A DNA stretch of 64,000 nucleotides from Variibacter gotjawalensis. GTDB taxonomy: Bacteria > Pseudomonadota > Alphaproteobacteria > Rhizobiales > Xanthobacteraceae. The notes under the pieces were generated by a model, which did no database searches, was not told where the DNA came from, and saw only the letters and a program-made list of their open reading frames with translations. Below, one piece after another: positions 45,108 to 54,137 of the stretch (its first letter is position 1; each line of letters begins with the position of its first letter). The stretch is from positions 4,355,501 through 4,419,500 of the forward strand of contig NZ_AP014946.1 of NCBI RefSeq assembly GCF_002355335.1, given 5' to 3'. The position numbers were made by a program, and so were the translations under genes.

Positions 45108-46271
45108 CTATTGTCGCTGTGCACTCCCCAGCCCATCGATGAAATCCTTCACTTTGGCGAAGAATCCTGTCGATTCCGGGTGGGTTTCCTTGGACGAAAG
45201 TTTGTCGAATTCTTGCAGCAGCTCGCGCTGCTTCTTGCTGAGATTCTGCGGCGTCTCGACGACAACCTGAACGTACATGTCGCCGACCTGCCGTTGCCGC
45301 AGCACCGGCATACCCTTCGACGTCAGCCGGAATCGGCGCCCAGACTGCGTGCCTTCAGGCACTTTCACGCGCGTCTTGCCGCCGTCGATCGTCGGCACTT
45401 CAAACGTTCCGCCGAGCGCCGCGGTCACCAGCGAGATCGGCGCGCGGCAGTGCAGATCCGCACCATCACGTTGGAAGAACGCATGCTGTTCGATGCCGAG
45501 GAAAATGTAGAGATCGCCGGCCGGACCACCGCGTTCGCCCGCCTCACCTTCGCCCGAGAGACGAATGCGCGTGCCGTCTTCGACACCCGCCGGAATGTTC
45601 ACGGACAGCGTGCGCTCGCGCATAATACGGCCGCCGCCCTGGCATGAGCCGCATGGATCGTCGATCACCTGGCCGCGCCCCTGGCAGCTTGCGCAGGTGC
45701 GCTCCATCGTGAAGAAGCCCTGGCTGTGGCGCAGCCGTCCGGCGCCGCCGCAGGTCTGACACGTCTTCGGCTTCGAGCCGGGCTTCGAGCCGGTGCCAGA
45801 ACAAGCTTCGCACGCGACCGCAGTCGGGATGCGGATCTCTGCCGTCTTGCCCGCGAAGGCTTCCTCCAGCGTGATGTCGAGATTGTAGCGAAGATCGGCG
45901 CCACGCTGACGGCCGCCGGCGCGGCCACCCGCCTGCCGAGCCCCGCCCATGCCGAAGACGCCTTCGAAAATATCCGCAAAGGTCGATGCGAAATCGGCGC
46001 CGAAGCCCGGACCGCCGCCCTGTCCAGCCGCACCGTGGCCATTCTCGAACGCCGCGTGACCGAAGCGATCGTAGGCGGCGCGCTTCTGTCCGTCCTTCAG
46101 GACGTCATAGGCTTCGCTGATTTCCTTGAACTTCGACTCGGCCGCCTGGTCGCCCGGATTTTTGTCCGGATGCCACTGCATCGCCAGTTTGCGATAGGCC
46201 GTCTTGAGTTCGCCGTCGCTGACCTGACGCGTGACTTGGAGCGTTTCGTAGTAGCAGACCTTGGCCATCAT
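45108..46271 (-). CDS. dnaJ: Co-chaperone DnaJ
   Basis: A 387-residue type-I Hsp40 that stimulates the DnaK ATPase and presents substrates. The J domain has HPDKNPGD, then a Gly-rich linker at about 75-120 with an RAGGRQRG stretch, and the zinc domain with four CxxCxGxG repeats ([32 protein letters not shown]). The C-terminal substrate domain follows. The N-terminus begins (M)[10 protein letters not shown]; either of two adjacent ATGs could be used. It is 128 bases after dnaK, with a terminator hairpin between. Confidence 0.96.
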   Translation of the reverse strand: MMAKVCYYETLQVTRQVSDGELKTAYRKLAMQWHPDKNPGDQAAESKFKEISEAYDVLKDGQKRAAYDRFGHAAFENGHGAAGQGGGPGFGADFASTFADIFEGVFGMGGARQAGGRAGGRQRGADLRYNLDITLEEAFAGKTAEIRIPTAVACEACSGTGSKPGSKPKTCQTCGGAGRLRHSQGFFTMERTCASCQGRGQVIDDPCGSCQGGGRIMRERTLSVNIPAGVEDGTRIRLSGEGEAGERGGPAGDLYIFLGIEQHAFFQRDGADLHCRAPISLVTAALGGTFEVPTIDGGKTRVKVPEGTQSGRRFRLTSKGMPVLRQRQVGDMYVQVVVETPQNLSKKQRELLQEFDKLSSKETHPESTGFFAKVKDFIDGLGSAQRQ

Positions 46272-46328
46272 ATTCTCTGTCGTGTCGCACCTGGCAGCGC
46301 TCGCTCGGGCGCTGAACCGCACGCTTTG

Positions 46329-46364
46329 AAAGACAAAGGCCGCCTCCGAGTCCCGGAAGCGGCC
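46329..46364 (-). terminator. Hairpin terminator between dnaK and dnaJ
   Basis: On the minus strand GGCCGC and GCGGCC (46359-46364 and 46338-46343) pair, extended by CCG/CGG inside, and are followed by TTTGTCTTTC. Placed 35 bases after the dnaK stop, it could be a partial terminator that makes dnaJ mRNA less abundant than dnaK mRNA. Confidence 0.65.
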
Positions 46365-46399
46365 CCTGTTATGTCTTTATCGAACGCAAGGCATGAGTC

Positions 46400-48319
46400 T
46401 TACGCCGACTTCTTCTTGTTCTTATCGTCGTCGACTTCGGTGAACTCCGCGTCAACGACATCTTCCTTCTTGGCACCAGCCTCGGCGCCCGGTTGACCTT
46501 CGGCACCTTCAGCTTGGCTCTGCGCATACATCGCTTCGCCGAGCTTCATGGAGGCCTGCGCAAGCACGTTCGTCTTGGTCTTGATGTCCTCGACGTCGTC
46601 GCCCTTCACGGCTTCCTTCAGTGCTGCGAGACCGTCCTCGATCGCGCGGCGCTCAGCCTCGCCGACCTTCGAACCGTGCTCCGACAGCGCCTTCTCGGTC
46701 GCGTGGACCATCGCATCCGCGTGGTTCTTGGCTTCCGCCTTCTCCTTGCGGACTTTGTCGTCAGCCGCATGCGCCTCGGCGTCCTTCACCATCTTGTCGA
46801 TGTCGGTGTCGGACAGACCGCCGGACGCCTGGATGCGGATCTGCTGTTCTTTGCCGGTGCCCTTGTCCTTCGCCGACACGTTGACGATGCCGTTCGCGTC
46901 GATGTCGAACGTGACTTCGATCTGCGGCACGCCGCGCGGCGCCGGCGGGATGCCGACGAGGTCGAACTGACCGAGCATCTTATTGTCGGCCGCCATCTCG
47001 CGCTCGCCTTGGCTGACGCGGATGGTCACCGCGCTCTGGCTGTCTTCGGCGGTCGAGAAGACGTTCGACTTCTTGGTCGGGATCGTCGTGTTGCGGTCGA
47101 TCAAGCGCGTGAACACGCCGCCCAGCGTCTCGATGCCGAGCGAAAGCGGGGTCACGTCGAGCAGCAGCACGTCCTTGACGTCGCCCTGGAGAACGCCGGC
47201 CTGCACGGCCGCACCGATCGCCACGACTTCGTCCGGGTTCACGCCCTTATGCGGCTCCTTGCCGAAGAACTGCTTCACGACTTCCTGGACCTTCGGCATA
47301 CGGGTCATGCCGCCGACCAGAACGACTTCGTTGATCTCGGCCGGGGAAACGCCGGCGTCCTTCAATGCCTTGCGGCACGGCTCGATCGTCTGCTGGATGA
47401 GGTCGTCCACCAGCGCTTCGAACTTGGCGCGCGTCAGCTTCAGCGTCAGATGCTTCGGACCGGATGCGTCCGCCGTGATGAACGGCAGGTTGACCTCGGT
47501 CTGGGTCGTCGAGGAGAGCTCAATCTTCGCTTTTTCGGCAGCTTCCTTGAGGCGCTGCAGCGCGAGCTTGTCCTTGCGCAGGTCGATGCCCTGCTCCTTC
47601 TGGAACTCGTCCGCGAGGTAGCCGACAAGACGCATATCGAAGTCTTCGCCGCCGAGGAACGTGTCACCGTTCGTCGACTTCACTTCGAACACGCCATCGC
47701 CGATCTCGAGGATCGAGATATCGAAGGTACCGCCGCCCAAATCGTAGACCGCGATGGTGCCGGTCTTCTGCTTGTCGAGACCGTAAGCGAGCGCAGCCGC
47801 CGTCGGCTCGTTGATGATGCGGAGCACATCGAGACCGGCGATCTTACCGGCGTCCTTGGTCGCTTGGCGCTGCGCGTCGTTGAAGTAGGCCGGGACCGTG
47901 ATGACAGCTTGCTCGACCTTCTGGCCGAGATACGCCTCGGCGGTTTCCTTCATCTTCTGCAGCGTGAATGCCGAGATCTGCGACGGCGAATAGGTCTTGC
48001 CGTCCGCCTCGAGCCACGCGTCGCCGTTCGACGCCTTGGTGATCTTGTAGGGGACGAGCTTCTGGTCCTTGGCGACGGTCGGGTCGTCGTAGCGACGGCC
48101 GATCAGGCGCTTGACCGCGAAAAACGTACGTTCCGGATTGGTGACCGCCTGGCGCTTGGCCGGCTGGCCGACGAGACGCTCGCCGTCGTCCGTGAAGGCG
48201 ACGATGGACGGCGTCGTGCGCGCGCCCTCGGCGTTCTCGATGACCTTCGGTGTGGAGCCTTCCATGACCGCGACACACGAATTCGTCGTGCCGAGATCGA
48301 TGCCGATGACTTTAGCCAT
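46400..48319 (-). CDS. dnaK: Chaperone DnaK
   Basis: A 639-residue Hsp70. The N-terminal ATPase has [25 protein letters not shown] and the GGMTRMPKV region. The substrate-binding domain begins near residue 390 ([13 protein letters not shown]), and the C-terminal lid ends in the acidic [12 protein letters not shown] before a short lysine run. It works with DnaJ next door and GrpE encoded at 55915-56529. An RpoH-like promoter is visible upstream. Confidence 0.99.
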   Translation of the reverse strand: MAKVIGIDLGTTNSCVAVMEGSTPKVIENAEGARTTPSIVAFTDDGERLVGQPAKRQAVTNPERTFFAVKRLIGRRYDDPTVAKDQKLVPYKITKASNGDAWLEADGKTYSPSQISAFTLQKMKETAEAYLGQKVEQAVITVPAYFNDAQRQATKDAGKIAGLDVLRIINEPTAAALAYGLDKQKTGTIAVYDLGGGTFDISILEIGDGVFEVKSTNGDTFLGGEDFDMRLVGYLADEFQKEQGIDLRKDKLALQRLKEAAEKAKIELSSTTQTEVNLPFITADASGPKHLTLKLTRAKFEALVDDLIQQTIEPCRKALKDAGVSPAEINEVVLVGGMTRMPKVQEVVKQFFGKEPHKGVNPDEVVAIGAAVQAGVLQGDVKDVLLLDVTPLSLGIETLGGVFTRLIDRNTTIPTKKSNVFSTAEDSQSAVTIRVSQGEREMAADNKMLGQFDLVGIPPAPRGVPQIEVTFDIDANGIVNVSAKDKGTGKEQQIRIQASGGLSDTDIDKMVKDAEAHAADDKVRKEKAEAKNHADAMVHATEKALSEHGSKVGEAERRAIEDGLAALKEAVKGDDVEDIKTKTNVLAQASMKLGEAMYAQSQAEGAEGQPGAEAGAKKEDVVDAEFTEVDDDKNKKKSA

Positions 48320-48469
48320 AGTAAAACTTCCCTCTCATTGCGGCAGGCCAGCCCGGGCCTGAAATCAGCTCCCGGAAGGGGCGTCCTTAAGGCACCCATG
48401 TGCCGTCGGATCAGCCCTCAAAGGCCCCCTTTGCTACCCTTGCGCCGCGAATCCGCGGCTTCGAGGGGC

Positions 48470-48498
48470 ATATAGGAGAGGCCGCATTTCGCCGCAAG
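48470..48498 (-). promoter_or_regulatory. RpoH (sigma-32) type promoter for dnaK
   Basis: On the minus strand CTTGCG (48493-48498) and CCTATAT (48470-48476) are separated by 16 bases. This fits the alphaproteobacterial heat-shock consensus as I know it, CTTGAC-type -35 and CYTATNT -10. Transcription would start near 48462, giving a leader of about 140 bases before the dnaK ATG. No CIRCE element (TTAGCACTC and its inverse) was found here. Confidence 0.55.
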
Positions 48499-48561
48499 GC
48501 AGCGGGGTAAAGGAAATTGCTGTGCCGCATGGAGAAATCGGGAAAATCTTGGGTTCCAGGC

Positions 48562-50064
48562 CTAACGGCGACGCCACCACAACGTGCCGCCCTGAATGGT
48601 GGTAGCCTGCTCATAATCGTTGAGCAGTTCGGCAATCACCGGGTCCGATTTCGCCCAGGCGTACCAATCGAACGCGTAGTGATTAAATAAGATGACCTCG
48701 GGTTTCTTATCCCGAATATCGGCGATCAGAACGGCCTTCTCGCGAGCGATATGGTCATCGAGCCGCCGGTCGGCCTCAGGACTGACGCCGCCGAACATGC
48801 GACGCAGCCGGGCGCCGTGCGCGGCCCAGATGCACGGCAGCGTGCCGACCCACCTCCCGCCGAGCCGGCGCACCAACGGATGCCCCGTGCTGATGTTGGA
48901 GCCGATCAGGAGCATCGTGGGATGCGGGCGCACGCGCTCCAGCATGGCGCGCACCGCAATTTCAGGCTCTGCCTCGTCGGAGGCCAGCCAAATACCCCCA
49001 AAAATCGCTACGGCCAGCGCCCACGCCATTGCTAGTCCGATTCGGCGCGATGACAGGCGCGACCCAAGGACGAGAATCCCGAGGGCAGTCAATGCGAGCG
49101 CCAGCATCGGGTAAGCGTGGTACGCCCAGCCCTTGCCTTGAACCAAAAAGGAAACTGCCGCTCCGACCGCCCCCGCGAAAAGGACCACGGTTGCGGCCGG
49201 CCATCGTCCACGCTCGATCATCAAACCGATGACAACGAGAACCAGGAGAGACGGCAAGGCAGGCTGCAGAATAAGGAGCCACAACGGTTCGCGCAGCCAC
49301 GTATAGGTGTCCGCGACCATCGGCAAAATGACGGTGAAAAACTCTGGAAAGAACCACCAGGCCGCTACGACGTAGAGAAGCGCGACCGCCGCGGCCGCTA
49401 CGTTGACGATGGCAAAAAGCCCGATGAGCCGACCAGAGCGCCAAGCTGCCGCGATACCACCGGCCGCGACGACTGCTGCGAGTGGCGGCTTGACCGCAAC
49501 CGCGATTCCCGAGGCGATCCCCGCCAGCAGCGCCCAGCCAAACGGCGCGACAGATCTCTCTGCCTGACGGGCTTGCACAAACAACGAAGGTAGGAGCAGC
49601 AGCGTCGCGATATGCTCGCGCTGGCCAAAGGTCAAAGTCGGCAAGATCAAGAACACAGCCGAACCGACAAGGCAGAAGGCGACCGGCTCTGCATCTCCTA
49701 AAATCGACGTTCCGCGGACAAGCCGCATCGTCAACGCGAGCGAGAATCCCGCGAGCGCGAATACAAAAAAGTCGACAGCAAGTTCCGGCCGAACGCCGAT
49801 CAGTTGCGCCGTCCAAACGGGAAACATGTAGATCAACACGCTGGCCGGCGGGTTCGGCTCGAATACATCGACGTAAAGACGCCCGCCGCGAAGCAGCGTT
49901 TCGTTGATCGTGATGATCCAGCTAACGTCGGTGTCGGTGCCGTATCGCCAGCGCAGCAGAAGCGCGGCGGTACAGATCAAAGCAAAAGCGGCAGCCGCCC
50001 CCGTTGCTCCGACGGCTCGCGGCGACAGCGGCGTTGCGACCCGCTGATCAAGCACCTGACTCAT
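48562..50064 (-). CDS. Polytopic membrane protein, GT-C glycosyltransferase-like (paralogue 1)
   Basis: A 500-residue protein with roughly ten hydrophobic helices and a soluble C-terminal domain of about 110 residues. After the first helix comes YGTDTDVSW and then DVFEPNPPAS, a layout like the first periplasmic loop of GT-C (ArnT/PMT-type) lipid-linked sugar transferases, where acidic residues are catalytic. It is clearly paralogous to the upstream gene over its whole length. The ATG at 50064 overlaps that gene's stop by four bases. Substrate is unknown; glycosyltransferase activity is inference from topology and the acidic loop. Confidence 0.75.
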   Translation of the reverse strand: MSQVLDQRVATPLSPRAVGATGAAAAFALICTAALLLRWRYGTDTDVSWIITINETLLRGGRLYVDVFEPNPPASVLIYMFPVWTAQLIGVRPELAVDFFVFALAGFSLALTMRLVRGTSILGDAEPVAFCLVGSAVFLILPTLTFGQREHIATLLLLPSLFVQARQAERSVAPFGWALLAGIASGIAVAVKPPLAAVVAAGGIAAAWRSGRLIGLFAIVNVAAAAVALLYVVAAWWFFPEFFTVILPMVADTYTWLREPLWLLILQPALPSLLVLVVIGLMIERGRWPAATVVLFAGAVGAAVSFLVQGKGWAYHAYPMLALALTALGILVLGSRLSSRRIGLAMAWALAVAIFGGIWLASDEAEPEIAVRAMLERVRPHPTMLLIGSNISTGHPLVRRLGGRWVGTLPCIWAAHGARLRRMFGGVSPEADRRLDDHIAREKAVLIADIRDKKPEVILFNHYAFDWYAWAKSDPVIAELLNDYEQATTIQGGTLWWRRR

Positions 50065-51566
50065 GTCTTCCGCCGCCATAGCCAGCCGCCGCGCACCGGC
50101 ATGACTTCTTCGTAGCCGTCAAGCAACCGAGCTAGGTCCGGGCTCCGCCGCGCCCAGGCCTGCCAGTCGACCGAACTCTTGCCGAACAGGATGAAATCGG
50201 GCGCATGGCGCGCGATATCTTCGGTCACGATCCTTCGCTCGCGCTCGTCGTAGGAGCGAAGCCGCGCGTCGGTCGCGGCATCGATCTCGTGAGTCGCGCG
50301 ATAACGATTGCCGCCGGCACTCGCCCACATCTGCTGCAGTCGCCCGACCCAAACGCCGTCGACCACGCGGACGAGCGGATGGCCCATACCGATGTTGTTG
50401 CCGATCATCAGCATCTTCGGATGCGGATGCATGCGCGCGATCGCTGGCGCGATCTCGATCAGCCGGCCACTCATCGTCATCCACGCGAGCGTGCCAAGCA
50501 AAACGACACCGAGGGTCGCCACGAAAGCAATGCCGCGGATCCGGAGCGGTACGTCCGCCGGCCTCTGCTCAACAAGCTTTGTGAGCGGGATTGCAAGCGC
50601 GAACAGCGCGAAGGAGAGCATCGGAACCATGTGGTAGCTCCAGCCCTTGCCTTGGATCACATAAGCGACGAAACCGCCAACCGAAGCTGCGACCAGCGCA
50701 AGCACCGAAGTCGGCCATGGTCGCGGACAAACGAGCGCAACGAGCACGAGACACACGACCCACAACGGGATCGGCAGTTGCGCCAGGAGATCACCCCAAG
50801 CGATGCGGTACGTGAGCAGCGTCTCGGCGACAACCGGCGCGATGTCAGTGAAGTATTGCGGGCAGAAAACATAAATCGCCGCCGTGTAGAGGCCGAACCA
50901 TCCTGCCGCGATGAAATTCTCCGGCGCGAGTAGAACGCGCAGGCTACGCGCATGCCACGTCGCTGCCAGCAGAAAACCGAGCAGCGCAACCGCTAGCGGC
51001 GCTTTAACTGCAACGGCTATTGCCGAACCAAGGCTTGCGATGAAAATCTCGCCCCACGACGGCGTTTCGCCGCCGGCACGACGCAGCGCGAGCAGCATGG
51101 TCGGCAAGAACGTGATAACGCCGATATGCTCGCGCTGAGCGAACGTGATCATTGGGAGCACGAGCAGGATCGCGGCCGCGATCGGCAGCAGCGCCGGCAT
51201 CGCGAGCAAACACAACGCCGCGCTCTTGCGTACCTGGCTCACCGCGAACCAAAGCGATGCGACTGCCAACGCCGTCACCGATAAGTCGACGACAAGCTCA
51301 GGCCGCAGATGAAGTACCCGCGCCAGCCACACAGGAAGCGTGTAGATGTAAACCGCCGCCGGTGGATTGTTCTCCATGGCGTCGATGTAGAGCCGCCCGC
51401 CATCGAGCAGCTTCTCGTTGGCCGTGATCAGCCAGCTGACATCCGTATCGGTTCCGAGCCACCACCGGCTCACTGCAAAGATCGCGACGACAAGCCCGAG
51501 GCAAACGGCCGGCGCAACGCCGACCGCTTCGGTCTTTTTCGCGTAAGTTTCGGCTGTCGAAGCCAT
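50061..51566 (-). CDS. Polytopic membrane protein, GT-C glycosyltransferase-like (paralogue 2)
   Basis: A 501-residue protein of the same design as its downstream neighbour: YGCQ-free first loop reading LGTDTDVSWLITANEKLLDG, then MENNPPAAVYIY, FAQREHIGV, many hydrophobic helices and a C-terminal soluble domain with PKMLMIGNNIGMGHPLVR. The shared motifs TDTDVSW, NPPA, QREHI, QGKGW and GHPLVR mark a tandem duplication followed by strong divergence. The ATG at 51566 is used; the frame is open slightly further up. It is divergent from the nicotinamidase gene. Role unknown, possibly surface-glycan assembly. Confidence 0.75.
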   Translation of the reverse strand: MASTAETYAKKTEAVGVAPAVCLGLVVAIFAVSRWWLGTDTDVSWLITANEKLLDGGRLYIDAMENNPPAAVYIYTLPVWLARVLHLRPELVVDLSVTALAVASLWFAVSQVRKSAALCLLAMPALLPIAAAILLVLPMITFAQREHIGVITFLPTMLLALRRAGGETPSWGEIFIASLGSAIAVAVKAPLAVALLGFLLAATWHARSLRVLLAPENFIAAGWFGLYTAAIYVFCPQYFTDIAPVVAETLLTYRIAWGDLLAQLPIPLWVVCLVLVALVCPRPWPTSVLALVAASVGGFVAYVIQGKGWSYHMVPMLSFALFALAIPLTKLVEQRPADVPLRIRGIAFVATLGVVLLGTLAWMTMSGRLIEIAPAIARMHPHPKMLMIGNNIGMGHPLVRVVDGVWVGRLQQMWASAGGNRYRATHEIDAATDARLRSYDERERRIVTEDIARHAPDFILFGKSSVDWQAWARRSPDLARLLDGYEEVMPVRGGWLWRRKT

Positions 51567-51714
51567 GGATTTTCCGGCACAATTTTCGCGCCGGAGCATA
51601 GCGCCTGGTCGTTAAGCTTTTCGAAACCGGGCCGCCTCGTTTTTGAGCCGAATACGCCATTTCCGCCGGTTTCAAGCCGGTCTAAGCTGCCGAACATTAC
51701 CGATGGAGGTCCGC

Positions 51715-52431
51715 ATGCTCGATCGCCGCCAATGGCTCGCCGGCACCGCAACTCTGATGGCTTCGGCGCTCGCGTCATCGCCGCTATGGGCCGCCGACAA
51801 GATCAAGCCGGACGCGCAAAGCGTGCTGATCGTCGTCGACGTGCAGAACTGCTTTCTTCCGGGCGGCAGCCTCGCCGTGAAAGACGGCGAGCAAATCATC
51901 CCGCTCATCAATCAGCTCGGCAAAGCCTTCCGGCATGTCGTGATCACGCAGGACTGGCATACGCAGCGGCACATCTCGTTCGCGTCGAGCCATCCCGGAA
52001 AGAAGCCGTTCGACGTCGTGAAGTTACCCTACGGCGATCAGGTCTTGTGGCCCGATCACTGCGTGCAAGGCACAGACGGCGCGGCGCTGGCGAAAGATCT
52101 CGATTTGCCGCACGCGCAGCTCATCATCCGCAAAGGCTTCAACAACGAGGTCGACAGTTATTCGGCTTTCCTCGAAGCCGACAAGAAATCATCGACCGGC
52201 CTTGCGAGCTATCTGAAGGAGCGTGGCTTGACGAAGCTGTTCGTCGTCGGGCTCGCCACCGATTTCTGCGTTGCCTGGTCGGCGATCGATGCGCGAAAAG
52301 CCGGCCTCGAAGTTACCGTGATCGAAGACGCAACGCGTGGCATCGATGCGCAGGGTTCGCTCGCCAAAGCCTGGGCCGACATGTTGGCCGCGGGCGTCAA
52401 ACGCATTCAAACTGCCGATATCGCAGCCTGA
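51715..52431 (+). CDS. pncA: Nicotinamidase/pyrazinamidase with a twin-arginine leader
   Basis: A 238-residue isochorismatase-fold amidase that converts nicotinamide to nicotinate for NAD salvage. Catalytic and metal residues are visible: Asp in VVDVQNCFLPGG, the metal motif DWHTQRH, WPDHCVQGTDG, and the nucleophile Cys in GLATDFCVAWS. The N-terminus MLDRRQWLAGTATLM, ending at SSPLWAAD, is a Tat-type export signal, so the mature enzyme would act in the periplasm. GGAGGT lies 5 bases before the ATG, fixing the start. Cytosolic forms are the norm; export is the odd feature. Confidence 0.9.
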   Translation: MLDRRQWLAGTATLMASALASSPLWAADKIKPDAQSVLIVVDVQNCFLPGGSLAVKDGEQIIPLINQLGKAFRHVVITQDWHTQRHISFASSHPGKKPFDVVKLPYGDQVLWPDHCVQGTDGAALAKDLDLPHAQLIIRKGFNNEVDSYSAFLEADKKSSTGLASYLKERGLTKLFVVGLATDFCVAWSAIDARKAGLEVTVIEDATRGIDAQGSLAKAWADMLAAGVKRIQTADIAA

Positions 52432-52508
52432 CCCTCACGAAGCCTTGGGTTGTGCAGCCGAAGCTTAAGGCGCAATAGTGGGCCTCCCGAGACTGTAACG
52501 GACCAGAA

Positions 52509-53456
52509 ATGCTTGAGTTTTTCGCGCGCGGGACTGCCGCGCTCGTCCTCGTATGCTGGAGCGCTGTGGCGTTCGCGCAGGAGCCGACCTATCCGGCGAC
52601 GCTGCGCGTCGGCATCGTGCCGCCGCCGAATTTCGTCGCCAGCCCGACCTTCCCGGGCTTCGAGCACAACGATCGCGCGATCCGCATGCTGCTCAGCGAA
52701 CTGCCGGGCTATGTCTTCGAGGGCCTGCAGAAGGAGGTCGACGAGGATCTCAAAAAAGCGCCCGGCCTCATCACGCGCGAGGACGTCGAACTCAAGAGCG
52801 GCGCGAAGGGCTTCATCCTCAAAGGCACGCTGAACAGTCCGCAGGGTCCGGTTTTCAAATGGACGATGGCCGTTCGCTCCGGCGACATTACCGGCATTGT
52901 CGTCGTCGAAGTGCCGGACGCCGTGAAGGAGTTCGCCCCTTACGACGCCGTTCGCGCTTCGCTCGACACCGTCACGATCCGTCAGACGGTTCCGAACGAA
53001 GAATATCTCGCCGCGCTCCCCTTCGCGATCAACGATCTTGCCGGTTATCGCTTCGTCCGCGTGCAGCCCGGCAACGCCGCGATGCTGACCGAAGGTCCGA
53101 AGGATGCGGTCGAAATCATTGAACAGCCGCTGATCATGATCACGATCGCGCCGATGCCGCAGCAGCCGAAGCCGGAGGAGCGCGACGGCATCGCGCGCCG
53201 GTTGCTTGGCGAGACAGGGGCATTGAAAGATGTTCGCGTGACGCAAGCGTCGCCGCTGCGCATCGCCAATCAACAGGCTTACGAACTTCAGATCGACGCG
53301 AAGGATGCAAAGTCCAACAACGACCTTAAAGCGATCCAATGGATCCGCTTCGGCCAAGGCACGATCATGAAGATATTCGCCGTGACCAACAAAGACGCGT
53401 GGGAGACGCACTATCCGCGCCTGCGTCAACTGCGCGACGGCATCGGCCCGAAATAA
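52509..53456 (+). CDS. Exported protein of unknown function
   Basis: A 315-residue protein with a clear signal peptide (MLEFFARGTAALVLVCWSA, cleavage near AFA-QEP). The mature part begins ATLRVGIVPPPNF and contains several beta-rich segments, FEHNDRAIRMLL and IEQPLIMITIAPMPQQPKPEERDG, with no cysteine and no recognisable catalytic motif. It lies 77 bases after pncA on the same strand, so cotranscription is possible. I do not recognise the family. Codon use is like that of its neighbours. Confidence 0.8.
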   Translation: MLEFFARGTAALVLVCWSAVAFAQEPTYPATLRVGIVPPPNFVASPTFPGFEHNDRAIRMLLSELPGYVFEGLQKEVDEDLKKAPGLITREDVELKSGAKGFILKGTLNSPQGPVFKWTMAVRSGDITGIVVVEVPDAVKEFAPYDAVRASLDTVTIRQTVPNEEYLAALPFAINDLAGYRFVRVQPGNAAMLTEGPKDAVEIIEQPLIMITIAPMPQQPKPEERDGIARRLLGETGALKDVRVTQASPLRIANQQAYELQIDAKDAKSNNDLKAIQWIRFGQGTIMKIFAVTNKDAWETHYPRLRQLRDGIGPK

Positions 53457-53480
53457 CCGGCGCAATTCACGCAGGCAGCC

Positions 53481-53498
53481 GCTCGCGTTCTCGCGAGC
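53481..53498 (+). terminator. Hairpin after the exported-protein gene
   Basis: GCTCGCG and CGCGAGC form a perfect 7-base-pair stem around TTCT, 24 bases past the stop at 53456. No T-run follows, so it is at best a weak or Rho-assisted terminator, and it may equally be the first stem of the hairpin-rich element that follows. Confidence 0.4.
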
Positions 53499-53510
53499 TT
53501 CCGCTCCGAG

Positions 53511-53880
53511 TTATGCTGCGTCCGGCAGAACCGGACCGGGGGAGAGTGGAGCGCCGGGAAGCGCAAACACGTCTCCGCTGCCACGACGCGGTCCTTTCGG
53601 ACCGCATCGCTTCGGGCTGCGGCATCGCGCGGAACGCCGCGCGCTCGCCTCCCGACGCTCCACCACGGCTCTGAGCGGACCACGTCCGCCGCGGTTCGGG
53701 CCGCGCTTCGGACGGCCTTGCGGCCACGTCCTCAAGCCAGCTCCTGGCGCCCCGGTCGTAATGCCGGGAGGGCGGAGCCCCGAACCGCCCGAGTGCGGGG
53801 TTACGACTCCCGCCCGCGGGCACCGTCCCAAAAGCCCATCCTGCGAACGTCTCCGGAAGACGTCCCCCGTGGCCTTGAGT
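53511..53880. other. GC-rich, hairpin-dense non-coding element
   Basis: From the end of the exported-protein gene (53456) to the prohibitin gene (54138) there is no credible gene. The first part is packed with perfect stems: GCGGTCC/GGACCGC with a TTTC loop (53588-53605), GGACG/CGTCC (53710-53731), GTCGTAA/TTACGAC (53755-53761 with 53801-53807) enclosing GGGCGG/CCGCCC (53770-53790), and ACGTCT/AGACGT (53847-53863). Several frames are open, but their Arg/Pro/Gly-rich products are low in complexity and overlap on both strands. It could be a structured RNA or a mobile palindromic element. I cannot match it to a named RNA family. Confidence 0.55.
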
Positions 53881-53949
53881 GCGAACAAGATGCGGAAGTT
53901 AGGAATTTATGTCAAGGAATATTTTCAGGATATCGAATCTGTTTCGGCT

Positions 53950-54097
53950 GTCATCCCGGAAGCCGCCTCGCAGCGCGAATGCGCGAGCGAGCGGCTATCC
54001 GGGACCCATGTATCCCTGAGCTGATCGTTATCAACGGATACGTGGGTCCCGGCTTGCGCGTACGGCCGCAAAGCGGTCGTCGCTTGGCCGGGATGAC
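53950..54097. repeat. GTCATCCCGG palindromic repeat, copy 1
   Basis: A 148-base element bounded by GTCATCCCGG (53950-53959) and its reverse complement CCGGGATGAC (54088-54097). Internal parts GGACCCATGTATCCCTG and ACGTGGGTCCCGG pair imperfectly with each other. A second copy with the same ends and internal order is at 57762-57888. This is a dispersed intergenic family known to me from Bradyrhizobium-like genomes. It lies just downstream of the prohibitin-like gene. Confidence 0.85.
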
Positions 54098-54137
54098 GGC
54101 TGAAAAAACTAAGCCCCGCCCGATCGAGCGTCTTTCT

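Noticed and set aside
46493-48475. A 660-codon open frame antisense to dnaK
   Set aside because: It mirrors dnaK codon by codon, as expected from high third-position GC; its product has no recognisable domain and dnaK is certain.
51309-52478. A 389-codon frame crossing the intergenic region into pncA
   Set aside because: It is out of frame with pncA, Arg-rich, and runs antisense to the start of the upstream membrane-protein gene.
53511-53888. A 125-codon minus-strand frame in the hairpin-rich region
   Set aside because: Low-complexity Arg/Gly/Pro product built from palindromes, overlapping other open frames on both strands; treated as non-coding.
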